64,000 nucleotides of DNA, taken from contig WACJ01000329.1 of assembly GCA_008973525.1 (NCBI GenBank), forward strand, positions 275,799 to 339,798. The letters are read 5' to 3'. The stretch is from Stenopsyche tienmushanensis (taxonomy: Eukaryota; Arthropoda; Insecta; Trichoptera; Stenopsychidae). The position numbers were made by a program, and so were the translations under genes. Under the pieces are notes generated by a model, which was not told the DNA's origin, ran no database searches, and saw nothing but the letters and a program-made list of their open reading frames with translations. Numbering within the stretch: position 1 is the stretch's first letter; each line of letters begins with the position of its first letter. This document shows positions 47,134-57,844 of the stretch, in pieces.

Positions 47134-50100
47134 ATGTTAAACACCCGACCTGACAGCCATGTGAAAAACTAGATGTATGAGCACACTTCCTGGGAACTCC
47201 TTAAGTCACTGCTGAAAAAAAACCCACAGACTTTGAATTGAACAATTTTAATCGAATAACCCAACAAATTATTTGCATTCATTAAAATCTGTTGGATTCA
47301 ATATTGATTAACACTAAATCTACTTTTTATGTGCTTATTCTTACTGAGCCAAGTCGAAATGACTGGTCTTTAAAAAGTTATTACTTTTATAATGAAACGT
47401 AAATAATAGTCGATTTATTACTGAATGAATTCGTAAATCTTCAGCTTGTTTGTGTATAATTTCAATTATAAACTGAAAAAGAGGATAAAAATGAGAAACA
47501 TACTTTAAACATATTTTAAGAATAGTTATAAAGTTTAATAGCAATGTGATAATGTAATTTGTAAAAGTTATTCAAAAAATTGTGTAAAAACGCCCAATGG
47601 CAGATAGTGGTAGGTTTACTGTTAATAAACTTAGCTTGTGCAATTTTTCCATATTCCAAAATTTAATACAACTGATTAGATAGGAAATATACAGACAGAT
47701 TTATTCATGCTCATTTTGGTACAGCATTCATTAAATCCCGGAGATTTCCCCCGCTTATTTAATGAGGTGTTGATAAAATGTTCAAAGTCATTAACGATCA
47801 TGTGTGAGCGTTTTTATAATAATATGAAAACCAAAGTGGAATGCATTAGATAAATATTGCTGCAAGTAATTTAAGATGACTTTAAAGTGTACTGAGTATA
47901 TAGATGTCATCCCTGGAGATGATGTTGTTTATTGTGTATTTCATTTTTCATTTCACATTATATTTTTTAATAATAAAATAGTTATCGAGGATATCCTCCA
48001 ATTTGTCGGCAGATTAAAAAATTAAATCGCTGTTTTTCCTTGAAATTTATCTGCTTGCATTTTGCGCAAAATATGTCGCAAAATATGCTTTTTTCTGACG
48101 GCACTATTAAACTTTTTTATCTATACTTTGTCCTTTAATTTTTGCATCCTGTTTATATACTGCAACTCAAAACTCTGTTGAATCGTATGTAATAATTCAA
48201 CAAAAACTGATTTCTCTTCGCACCATACATTAATTACATCAAATATAATAGTACTATGGCCGAAGAAACGCTTTAATATGCAATAAGTAAATTGATTAAA
48301 ATAATGTATAATCAACAAGAGCATCGCAATGTAGCTACTCGTCGTCTAGTCCAGAACTTGGACTTCTTCAACATCTATTTATGAAAAAGGGTCACATCCA
48401 TATCATCTGTATCACTTCCTCGTGAGCTCAATTTTAAAGACAAGACCCAGCGGATCACCACTTCAAAGGGTGGTTTTCGATTTTTTTGATACACTGGGGA
48501 GTTTTTCTTGAATGATATCCATTTGAGATAGCCATATTAACTTAATTGGAAAGGACTTTCTGGAGTCAGTCCCTCCTTTCTTTGCAACGTTCTTGAATGA
48601 AGAACTACATGACTCTCAAGAAGTACATATCAGAATTGCTCCCATATTCACAATGATGTATCCTCGTCGTCATATACCTTTCTATTTTGAAAATCCATTT
48701 TTCCCTTTCGACATTGCATGTTCAAGAGCGTTATAGAAGGCAACCAAACACTGTGTTGTTGTCCCTGTGTAATTCTTCGATTACCATCTTTCAGATCAGA
48801 TACTGGCGTAGTTTTTTGTTGCTCTGAGTAGTTTGAACTATTAAAAGCTGAAAATCTTGTATCGAGGAAATGGAAAATAGACAAAGTTTTATTGAAGAAA
48901 ACTATGATCAAAAATCTTGCCAGGATAAGCTATATTGGGAAAATCGTATTTCAAAAAAAAAATATATTTCGATAATGCCATCTCTTTTTTAATCTCTCTG
49001 ATACTGTCAAACATACAACCGTTATTTCAGGCAGAATTTTGTCATTTTCCTCTTTATTAAAATTTCATTTTCATCGTCTAATTTGCTTTCTAAACTTGTA
49101 ACTACTCTACGAATAAGCTGTTTCTTAGTTTATAATTTTACTAACTAACAAGTTACAATATTTATATCATATGCTTTTTCAGCGTCCATTTATTTATTGC
49201 CTGAAAATAGCTTATCACACTTTGTGATGCTTTATTTGGAATTCTATAATAATGAATTTCTTTGAAGAGGTCAGCTATTTGTATTCGTCTTAAACTGGAA
49301 AATATTTTTTTGCTGAATAATGCCGAATTTCACGGACAAACAGGAAAAAGTATGACTTAAAAGAAATTTAAGCACTAAAACACTTGGGCAGAAATAGGCG
49401 CCACCTCAAACACTTTTCAACAAATACTAAATTTGCTCACAAAGTCCACTAAAAATATCAAAGTGTGCATTACTTGAAGGCGAGTCTTCAACTAAAGTGG
49501 AAGCCACGTACGTGCAGTGTGCGACGTCTTCATCATCAGACTCAACGCCATCATCCGGGTCAAAGGTAGTTTTATTGAATAAAATTAAAAATATAAAATT
49601 AGAATATCAAAAACGGACGACGTCATAATGATTTAAATTTTTATTTGAACTGTCAGACGTTGTATTGTATAATTTATGAGTTTTGATATTTTTTCGTTAA
49701 TTTTCTAAAATAGATTACAATATGCGACTTTATTCTGAGTTTATTAGTCATAGATCACTTTTAAATTGGTCCCGGAACATATAGGTGATTAGAGACTATA
49801 GAGTATTACATTAATTAATTTAAATTGACATTATTGATAGTATAAACATTAAAAGTCTATTTATAACATTTTATCGTAACTGTGTGACCGTTGATAGGTC
49901 AATAGGCTTACAATCGTTTGTTGTCCTCTATGGTACGATAAAGTGAGTCGCAATTTTCTTCGTAAGTCAGGTGTGTCGTTTATTATCTCTTAAAATTATT
50001 TCATCGAGATATAGTTATTTTCAGCTGATAAAGAAAAATTGTCGCGCATTTTTATTGTTGAAGCTTGTAGGTCGTCCTTTGCACATCTTGTTTATGTGTA

Positions 50101-50941
50101 CATTGTGAATCAGGATCATTATTGCGGAGCCTGGGAATATCCAACGGACTCAAGGCTAAGCCAGGACAATGGTCTCCTACGGGATGCTTGCAAAATCAAA
50201 CAATAGAGCCGCACATCCTATATGCTGAGAATGATTTCGTTTTCGCTGATATAATTTATCATTTTATTTGAGTAATAAAATTTTCTACTGTTGAATACTT
50301 CTATAAAAACTTTACTTAATAATGTGGTCCATGAACACTCAAAACCACGTGCTGGAAATATATTTCTGGACATTTGAATTTTTTTCATTGCCAAACTAAA
50401 AAATATATTGTATTTATCCTCTTAAGGTCTACTTGGCTTGTTTAAATGAGCTTTTATGTGAGATAGATGTCTCCATTACCTCAAAAACAATTCATTGCAA
50501 CTTAACACAATTTTGTAAAGCTTTTTCATTTGACAGTTTTTAATCGTAAAAGTTTTATACGCAAAACATTTTTTTTAATTTATGGCCATATTTTAATTTA
50601 GTTAAAATAATAAAAAAAAACAGCTGGAATCTCTAAATTTCCTAATCTCAAATAACAGCCAGTTTTGCCATATACTGCTTTAAAAAAGAATATCGCTCTA
50701 TCTTTTATATTTTTCGAATATAAGCAATTTTTGTATGGAAAAACTATTATTTTTCAGAAGTAAATGTATAAAAAATTCTTTGATTGACAAAATTAGAAGC
50801 ACTTCTAATAATCGTAGACTTCACTTTGAAAGGTTTTATGCGTAAAATATTGATAATTTTTTTTAAAAAACGAGTTAAGAAGAAAAATTATATTGTGCCT
50901 TACCCCCTTAAATTGAATTATATAATTTATTTAAAAATGTA
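47134..50941. repeat. 3808-bp tandem duplication, left copy
   Basis: From ATGTTAAACACCCGACC (47134) to TTATTTAAAAATGTA (50941) the sequence recurs at a constant offset of 3819 bp. Every part I compared is identical, including the A-run of 10 near 48953 and all open frames. The unit has no terminal inverted repeats, no poly(A) tail and no recognisable transposase, so it looks like a segmental duplication rather than a transposon. Its open frames on the - strand (47341-47544, 48121-48324, 48648-48911) are not recognised. Confidence 0.95.
49427..49567 (-). CDS. possible coding remnant with acidic run, in left duplicate
   Basis: The - strand reads TFDPDDGVESDDEDVAHCTY, then VASTLVEDSPSSNAHFDIFS and GLCEQI before a TAG at 49427-49429. 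The strong D/E run and GC-rich codons stand out from the AT-rich setting, which suggests a C-terminal coding segment of a gene or transposon. I do not recognise it and found no clean acceptor before it. The identical segment lies at 53246-53386. Confidence 0.3.
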   Translation of the reverse strand, partial: TFDPDDGVESDDEDVAHCTYVASTLVEDSPSSNAHFDIFSGLCEQI

Positions 50942-50952
50942 TATATATGTGT
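50942..50952. other. 11-bp filler at the duplication junction
   Basis: TATATATGTGT sits between the two copies and is absent at the outer borders (left border ...GGCAC before ATGTTAAAC; right border ...AATGTA before ACGTGTGAC). It resembles the TGTA/GTGT sequences at the edges, as expected of templated filler made during end joining. Confidence 0.8.
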
Positions 50953-53900
50953 ATGTTAAACACCCGACCTGACAGCCATGTGAAAAACTAGATGTATGAG
51001 CACACTTCCTGGGAACTCCTTAAGTCACTGCTGAAAAAAAACCCACAGACTTTGAATTGAACAATTTTAATCGAATAACCCAACAAATTATTTGCATTCA
51101 TTAAAATCTGTTGGATTCAATATTGATTAACACTAAATCTACTTTTTATGTGCTTATTCTTACTGAGCCAAGTCGAAATGACTGGTCTTTAAAAAGTTAT
51201 TACTTTTATAATGAAACGTAAATAATAGTCGATTTATTACTGAATGAATTCGTAAATCTTCAGCTTGTTTGTGTATAATTTCAATTATAAACTGAAAAAG
51301 AGGATAAAAATGAGAAACATACTTTAAACATATTTTAAGAATAGTTATAAAGTTTAATAGCAATGTGATAATGTAATTTGTAAAAGTTATTCAAAAAATT
51401 GTGTAAAAACGCCCAATGGCAGATAGTGGTAGGTTTACTGTTAATAAACTTAGCTTGTGCAATTTTTCCATATTCCAAAATTTAATACAACTGATTAGAT
51501 AGGAAATATACAGACAGATTTATTCATGCTCATTTTGGTACAGCATTCATTAAATCCCGGAGATTTCCCCCGCTTATTTAATGAGGTGTTGATAAAATGT
51601 TCAAAGTCATTAACGATCATGTGTGAGCGTTTTTATAATAATATGAAAACCAAAGTGGAATGCATTAGATAAATATTGCTGCAAGTAATTTAAGATGACT
51701 TTAAAGTGTACTGAGTATATAGATGTCATCCCTGGAGATGATGTTGTTTATTGTGTATTTCATTTTTCATTTCACATTATATTTTTTAATAATAAAATAG
51801 TTATCGAGGATATCCTCCAATTTGTCGGCAGATTAAAAAATTAAATCGCTGTTTTTCCTTGAAATTTATCTGCTTGCATTTTGCGCAAAATATGTCGCAA
51901 AATATGCTTTTTTCTGACGGCACTATTAAACTTTTTTATCTATACTTTGTCCTTTAATTTTTGCATCCTGTTTATATACTGCAACTCAAAACTCTGTTGA
52001 ATCGTATGTAATAATTCAACAAAAACTGATTTCTCTTCGCACCATACATTAATTACATCAAATATAATAGTACTATGGCCGAAGAAACGCTTTAATATGC
52101 AATAAGTAAATTGATTAAAATAATGTATAATCAACAAGAGCATCGCAATGTAGCTACTCGTCGTCTAGTCCAGAACTTGGACTTCTTCAACATCTATTTA
52201 TGAAAAAGGGTCACATCCATATCATCTGTATCACTTCCTCGTGAGCTCAATTTTAAAGACAAGACCCAGCGGATCACCACTTCAAAGGGTGGTTTTCGAT
52301 TTTTTTGATACACTGGGGAGTTTTTCTTGAATGATATCCATTTGAGATAGCCATATTAACTTAATTGGAAAGGACTTTCTGGAGTCAGTCCCTCCTTTCT
52401 TTGCAACGTTCTTGAATGAAGAACTACATGACTCTCAAGAAGTACATATCAGAATTGCTCCCATATTCACAATGATGTATCCTCGTCGTCATATACCTTT
52501 CTATTTTGAAAATCCATTTTTCCCTTTCGACATTGCATGTTCAAGAGCGTTATAGAAGGCAACCAAACACTGTGTTGTTGTCCCTGTGTAATTCTTCGAT
52601 TACCATCTTTCAGATCAGATACTGGCGTAGTTTTTTGTTGCTCTGAGTAGTTTGAACTATTAAAAGCTGAAAATCTTGTATCGAGGAAATGGAAAATAGA
52701 CAAAGTTTTATTGAAGAAAACTATGATCAAAAATCTTGCCAGGATAAGCTATATTGGGAAAATCGTATTTCAAAAAAAAAATATATTTCGATAATGCCAT
52801 CTCTTTTTTAATCTCTCTGATACTGTCAAACATACAACCGTTATTTCAGGCAGAATTTTGTCATTTTCCTCTTTATTAAAATTTCATTTTCATCGTCTAA
52901 TTTGCTTTCTAAACTTGTAACTACTCTACGAATAAGCTGTTTCTTAGTTTATAATTTTACTAACTAACAAGTTACAATATTTATATCATATGCTTTTTCA
53001 GCGTCCATTTATTTATTGCCTGAAAATAGCTTATCACACTTTGTGATGCTTTATTTGGAATTCTATAATAATGAATTTCTTTGAAGAGGTCAGCTATTTG
53101 TATTCGTCTTAAACTGGAAAATATTTTTTTGCTGAATAATGCCGAATTTCACGGACAAACAGGAAAAAGTATGACTTAAAAGAAATTTAAGCACTAAAAC
53201 ACTTGGGCAGAAATAGGCGCCACCTCAAACACTTTTCAACAAATACTAAATTTGCTCACAAAGTCCACTAAAAATATCAAAGTGTGCATTACTTGAAGGC
53301 GAGTCTTCAACTAAAGTGGAAGCCACGTACGTGCAGTGTGCGACGTCTTCATCATCAGACTCAACGCCATCATCCGGGTCAAAGGTAGTTTTATTGAATA
53401 AAATTAAAAATATAAAATTAGAATATCAAAAACGGACGACGTCATAATGATTTAAATTTTTATTTGAACTGTCAGACGTTGTATTGTATAATTTATGAGT
53501 TTTGATATTTTTTCGTTAATTTTCTAAAATAGATTACAATATGCGACTTTATTCTGAGTTTATTAGTCATAGATCACTTTTAAATTGGTCCCGGAACATA
53601 TAGGTGATTAGAGACTATAGAGTATTACATTAATTAATTTAAATTGACATTATTGATAGTATAAACATTAAAAGTCTATTTATAACATTTTATCGTAACT
53701 GTGTGACCGTTGATAGGTCAATAGGCTTACAATCGTTTGTTGTCCTCTATGGTACGATAAAGTGAGTCGCAATTTTCTTCGTAAGTCAGGTGTGTCGTTT
53801 ATTATCTCTTAAAATTATTTCATCGAGATATAGTTATTTTCAGCTGATAAAGAAAAATTGTCGCGCATTTTTATTGTTGAAGCTTGTAGGTCGTCCTTTG

Positions 53901-54760
53901 CACATCTTGTTTATGTGTACATTGTGAATCAGGATCATTATTGCGGAGCCTGGGAATATCCAACGGACTCAAGGCTAAGCCAGGACAATGGTCTCCTACG
54001 GGATGCTTGCAAAATCAAACAATAGAGCCGCACATCCTATATGCTGAGAATGATTTCGTTTTCGCTGATATAATTTATCATTTTATTTGAGTAATAAAAT
54101 TTTCTACTGTTGAATACTTCTATAAAAACTTTACTTAATAATGTGGTCCATGAACACTCAAAACCACGTGCTGGAAATATATTTCTGGACATTTGAATTT
54201 TTTTCATTGCCAAACTAAAAAATATATTGTATTTATCCTCTTAAGGTCTACTTGGCTTGTTTAAATGAGCTTTTATGTGAGATAGATGTCTCCATTACCT
54301 CAAAAACAATTCATTGCAACTTAACACAATTTTGTAAAGCTTTTTCATTTGACAGTTTTTAATCGTAAAAGTTTTATACGCAAAACATTTTTTTTAATTT
54401 ATGGCCATATTTTAATTTAGTTAAAATAATAAAAAAAAACAGCTGGAATCTCTAAATTTCCTAATCTCAAATAACAGCCAGTTTTGCCATATACTGCTTT
54501 AAAAAAGAATATCGCTCTATCTTTTATATTTTTCGAATATAAGCAATTTTTGTATGGAAAAACTATTATTTTTCAGAAGTAAATGTATAAAAAATTCTTT
54601 GATTGACAAAATTAGAAGCACTTCTAATAATCGTAGACTTCACTTTGAAAGGTTTTATGCGTAAAATATTGATAATTTTTTTTAAAAAACGAGTTAAGAA
54701 GAAAAATTATATTGTGCCTTACCCCCTTAAATTGAATTATATAATTTATTTAAAAATGTA
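50953..54760. repeat. 3808-bp tandem duplication, right copy
   Basis: Second copy of 47134-50941 in direct orientation, with no insertion or deletion relative to the first over the whole length. Frames at 51160-51363, 51940-52143 and 52467-52730 (-) are the same as in the left copy. The small + frame at 50784-50972 exists only at the junction. Confidence 0.95.
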
Positions 54761-54865
54761 ACGTGTGACAAAGTGCAGTTAAATTATTTTAATCTTTTAC
54801 TACCAGTGAATTTAGATATATTAGAAATTGCGTAAAAATTTGTTTGATTTATATATTTAATTATC

Positions 54866-55193
54866 CAGAGGCGGTTCTTAAACTGGGGGTACGCGAAGTC
54901 ATTATTGGAAGTTCGCCAATATTTAAAAACATTTTTCTTTACTTGAACAAAATATTTTCGTGGAATTATTTATAGAAAACATTATAAGAAGATCTATTTT
55001 GAACAAGAAAAGTATGTTTGTTTGAAAAATTAAGTATCAAGAACGACGTAAAATGTTGGAATGGGGTTCGCAAAAAAAAAATGTTCAAGAGGAGGTCCGC
55101 GAAAAAAAATTTGCTCATGAGGGGGTCCGCGAAAAAATAAATCTGCTCAAGAGGGTGTCCATGGGCTACATAAGCTTAAGAACTGCGGTCTTA
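54866..55193. mobile_element. non-autonomous hAT-type element with internal tandem repeat
   Basis: The left end CAGAGGCGGTTCTTAAACTG and, inward from the right, AAGACCGCAGTTCTTAAGCT form imperfect terminal repeats of the widespread hAT 'CAG-x-GGTTCTTAA' type. No clear 8-bp target duplication remains, so the right border is approximate. Inside, 55063-55156 holds about three units of 31-33 bp (GGTCCGCGAAAAAA followed by TGCTCAAGAGG). Confidence 0.65.
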
Positions 55194-55468
55194 GCATAAG
55201 CAAATCTACCACAAGTCGTCCTGCAGGATCATTTACAATTTTTGAGCATTTCTTGTCCAGGATTATCATAATTTATATAATATATATGCCATTAAAATTG
55301 GTTGTTTAGTTAAATTTGTCTTAATTTACTAATAATATTAATAAGAACAGTTTTTTTTTATAAAACATTCTGACCAAAAAAGAGTCACGCAGCAAACTCT
55401 CAAAAAGATCTCTGTTGAATTTATTTTAAAATAAAATGGAAACACCTACATCTGTTTAATACCAATAA

Positions 55469-55657
55469 GGCCCAATTCACACTACAGTGCCGTTGATGGT
55501 TCGATCTCGCTCCGGTCATCGTCCGGTCAAATATTCTTATATGAGAAACAATGAGAGTATTCACACTATCTCATATAAGAATATTTGACCGGACCGGAAT
55601 CGAGCTGAGACCGGAGCGAGATCGAACTGTCAATGGCACCATAGTGTGAATCGGGCC
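55469..55657. mobile_element. Harbinger-type MITE, copy 2, 189 bp
   Basis: The ends GGCCCAATTCACACTACAG and, inward from the right, GGCCCGATTCACACTATGG are inverted repeats, and TAA flanks both sides (55466-55468, 55658-55660). Both arms carry GGTTCGATCTCGCTCC / AGTTCGATCTCGCTCC and TCAAATATTCTTATAT. It is shorter and somewhat diverged from copy 1 at 15802-16001. Confidence 0.85.
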
Positions 55658-55699
55658 TAAGTGTCCCTAGCATAATATTTTTTATGTATTATAAAAAAC

Positions 55700-55745
55700 C
55701 TACGAAAAAGCGTAACGACTCACCGGTGAGTCACTGACGCTTAAA
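55700..55745. repeat. palindromic repeat around GACTCACCGGTGAGTC, copy 2
   Basis: A 16-bp perfect palindrome (55717-55732) forms the centre of a 33-bp imperfect one (AGCGTAACGACTCACC paired with GGTGAGTCACTGACGCT). It is the inverted counterpart of 16018-16060 and again follows a Harbinger MITE. Confidence 0.6.
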
Positions 55746-55749
55746 TGGT

Positions 55750-56675
55750 AACGTTATCATTAAATAATTTTTCCTTGGTTGAAGCATCGATTATGCAAGC
55801 ATTTCATTTATTCGAGGCAATATTCTAAGACGAAAATAAAACGCACATTTGTAGACTGAATTGATTTCACTTATTTGAGCAAATTCGAATTATGTTCAAA
55901 ACATTGATAATCATGTTTACATTTACACATCAAATATATTGCGTTTATAATTAATCAATTATTTTTTATAAATAAATTCTAAAAAATCGATATATCGTAT
56001 CATAAAATTTACCAATTAATCTTTTCATTTTTTTATATGATAGAAATAAGAATCAGATTCTTATGCTTATTAAAATTGTAGTAAACTATTATTGTCAGGG
56101 ATTGATTCAAGAATATATTTGAAATAAACTACATCCAGGTTTTATTTAGACATTAATGACATTTTTAAATATATCTAATGTATTTGAATATAGTATCATT
56201 TATAAACGCAGTTTTCAATTGTATTTGGGGTGTTATCTTTGTCTTAAAATATTTAGATAAAAAATCGTATTTAATCATAACAGTGAAAAGAAACGGGACT
56301 CACCAGATCAAATTTTACCAGCTTCCCTCTATTGGAGCTGTCAAATTGTTAATAATATAACGCTCGTTTTTTTTATTATTAAACTTACCTTTATTATTTT
56401 ATTTATTTGCTATAGAATTAATCCAAACAAAATATCGATATTTTCAATGGAATTCAAATGTGATTCGGATGGTCCAAATTGAGTGCAGCAATTCATGGCA
56501 AGATGCAAAATGTTTCTCATTGAATCTGTCGAATATTATCGAATTTGTAATAAATTAACCACTATCAGATTGCTTTTTGGTAAATATGGTTATTTATATT
56601 GAAAATTGGCATAGCTGTGGTATCTTAAACTATTAATATTTCATTTGTATAAAACTGCTTATTATAGTAGTAATA
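55750..56675. other. AT-rich stretch, nothing recognised
   Basis: No credible feature. The + frame at 56178-56360 has no family resemblance. Confidence 0.4.
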
Positions 56676-56677
56676 TA

Positions 56678-57301
56678 TTAGATTGTCTCGAAAGAAATCC
56701 ATTTTTTCAAACTAAGATACAATCGCCTTCATTATTAATAACTAACTTGCACATCTTTTGCAATTTTTCCATCCTCTTCTTACATACAAATGATTTTTTG
56801 ACTTTTTTGATGTTTTAATTTTCTTTTTGTTTTAATGGATGCTCTAAAAATCGAAATAGGTGCTAAAATTGGCAAATAGTCCCGGCTTATGCATTTTTTT
56901 ATACGTGAGTTTGGCTTTATGTTAACGTGCGTTTTCATGCTGTAAAATAATTCATTTTCGATTAAAACACTGGTCGTTTTTTTGTAGTTTTAATCTTAGC
57001 GTGACAATAAACTTCCAGTTATCATTTCACCCGATTTAAGAAGTTCATAGTAAATAACTTCAGTTTTATTTTACCAAAAACATGAAAGAACCGAGAACCA
57101 GAAAAGTGTCAATCTTGGCTTGGATACGGGAAATTTATTCCTTAGAAAGCCATTTTTCTTTAACGTTATCGTATGCGATCCATTTTTCAACTCTAGTGAT
57201 AATTCGTAGGAAAGAATGCTGCGTTCTTCGTTTTAACAACAATAATGGACATGTGTTCTGAAAACGTGCGGAAATAATGGATTTCTTTCGGGATGGCCTA
57301 A
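56678..57301 (-). mobile_element. internally deleted mariner, 624 bp, with terminal repeats
   Basis: The left end TTAGATTGTCTCGAAAGAAA and, inward from the right, TTAGGCCATCCCGAAAGAAA are inverted repeats, and TA flanks both (56676-56677, 57302-57303). On the - strand parts of a DD34D transposase survive out of frame: KWIAYDNVKEKWLSKE, DNWKFIVTLRLKLQKNDQ and LQHENARxHKA. The N-terminal DNA-binding half is deleted. It is a different mariner lineage from the element at 39157-40430. Confidence 0.8.
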
Positions 57302-57325
57302 TATACAATATTTAAATATATATAA

Positions 57326-57445
57326 CTCATCACTCAATAAGTTCGCAGGATTGTTTTTTCACTTTAAATTTATTATTTTTCATTTGGAGTCCTTTATTTT
57401 TAATGCCTTTAAAAAAATAGTCCTACGAATTTATTGAGTGATGTG
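57326..57445. mobile_element. mariner-derived MITE, about 120 bp
   Basis: TCATCACTCAATAAGTTCGC at the left and TCCTACGAATTTATTGAGTG with ATGTG at the right are the terminal repeats of the mariner family present at 7717 and 42296. Only about 70 bp of non-coding sequence lie between them. It sits 25 bp from the end of another mariner. A TA duplication at the exact border is not clear. Confidence 0.75.
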
Positions 57446-57540
57446 TTTTATAACATAATTTACATACTATATTTGTTAAAATAACATTTTAGTAAGAGTA
57501 ATAAGTATGATGAGACCTCAAGCACCATGAGATCCAATTG

Positions 57541-57840
57541 AGAGGTCATGGACATGCACGGCGAAGTGTCAATTACCAGCTTCGCCCTTCGCCGCTGTTT
57601 CCATTGGGCAGGTCATGTGGCATCGATGCCGACTCAAGAGTCCTTTGAGCCGAGTTAGATTCAGGATCGAGTGGCAGTAGATCCATTGAAAAAGCTCGTC
57701 TATGCTTGGCTGATTAGGTAGACAAAGAAGCCGCACGTTTGGGTCTGAGCAATTGGAGAAAGGAAGCTCAGGATAGTCAGAAATGGTGGAATCCGTTGTC
57801 GCTGATCGAGGAGCTCTTTTAGGACTATAGGAGCTCCCTA
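57541..57840 (+). pseudogene. GC-richer coding-like segment: LINE tail relic or - strand exon
   Basis: Two readings compete. On + the frame gives ITSFALRRCFHWAGHVASMP, close to the RRxxxWxGHVxRM motif near the end of many LINE reverse transcriptases, followed by stop-interrupted sequence. On - the interval 57577-57837 is fully open for 87 codons, bounded by an acceptor (TACTTTAG) and a donor (GTAATT) in matching phase 1, and reads for example PSIDELFQWIYCHSILNL and LLSRHRCHMTCPME. I favour the LINE relic because the motif is specific, but the - strand exon is not excluded. Confidence 0.4.
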
Positions 57841-57844
57841 AAGT

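Noticed and set aside
47134..54760. Idea that the 3.8-kb unit is a transposon
   Set aside because: No terminal inverted or direct repeats, target duplication, poly(A) tail or transposase were seen; a tandem segmental duplication explains it better.
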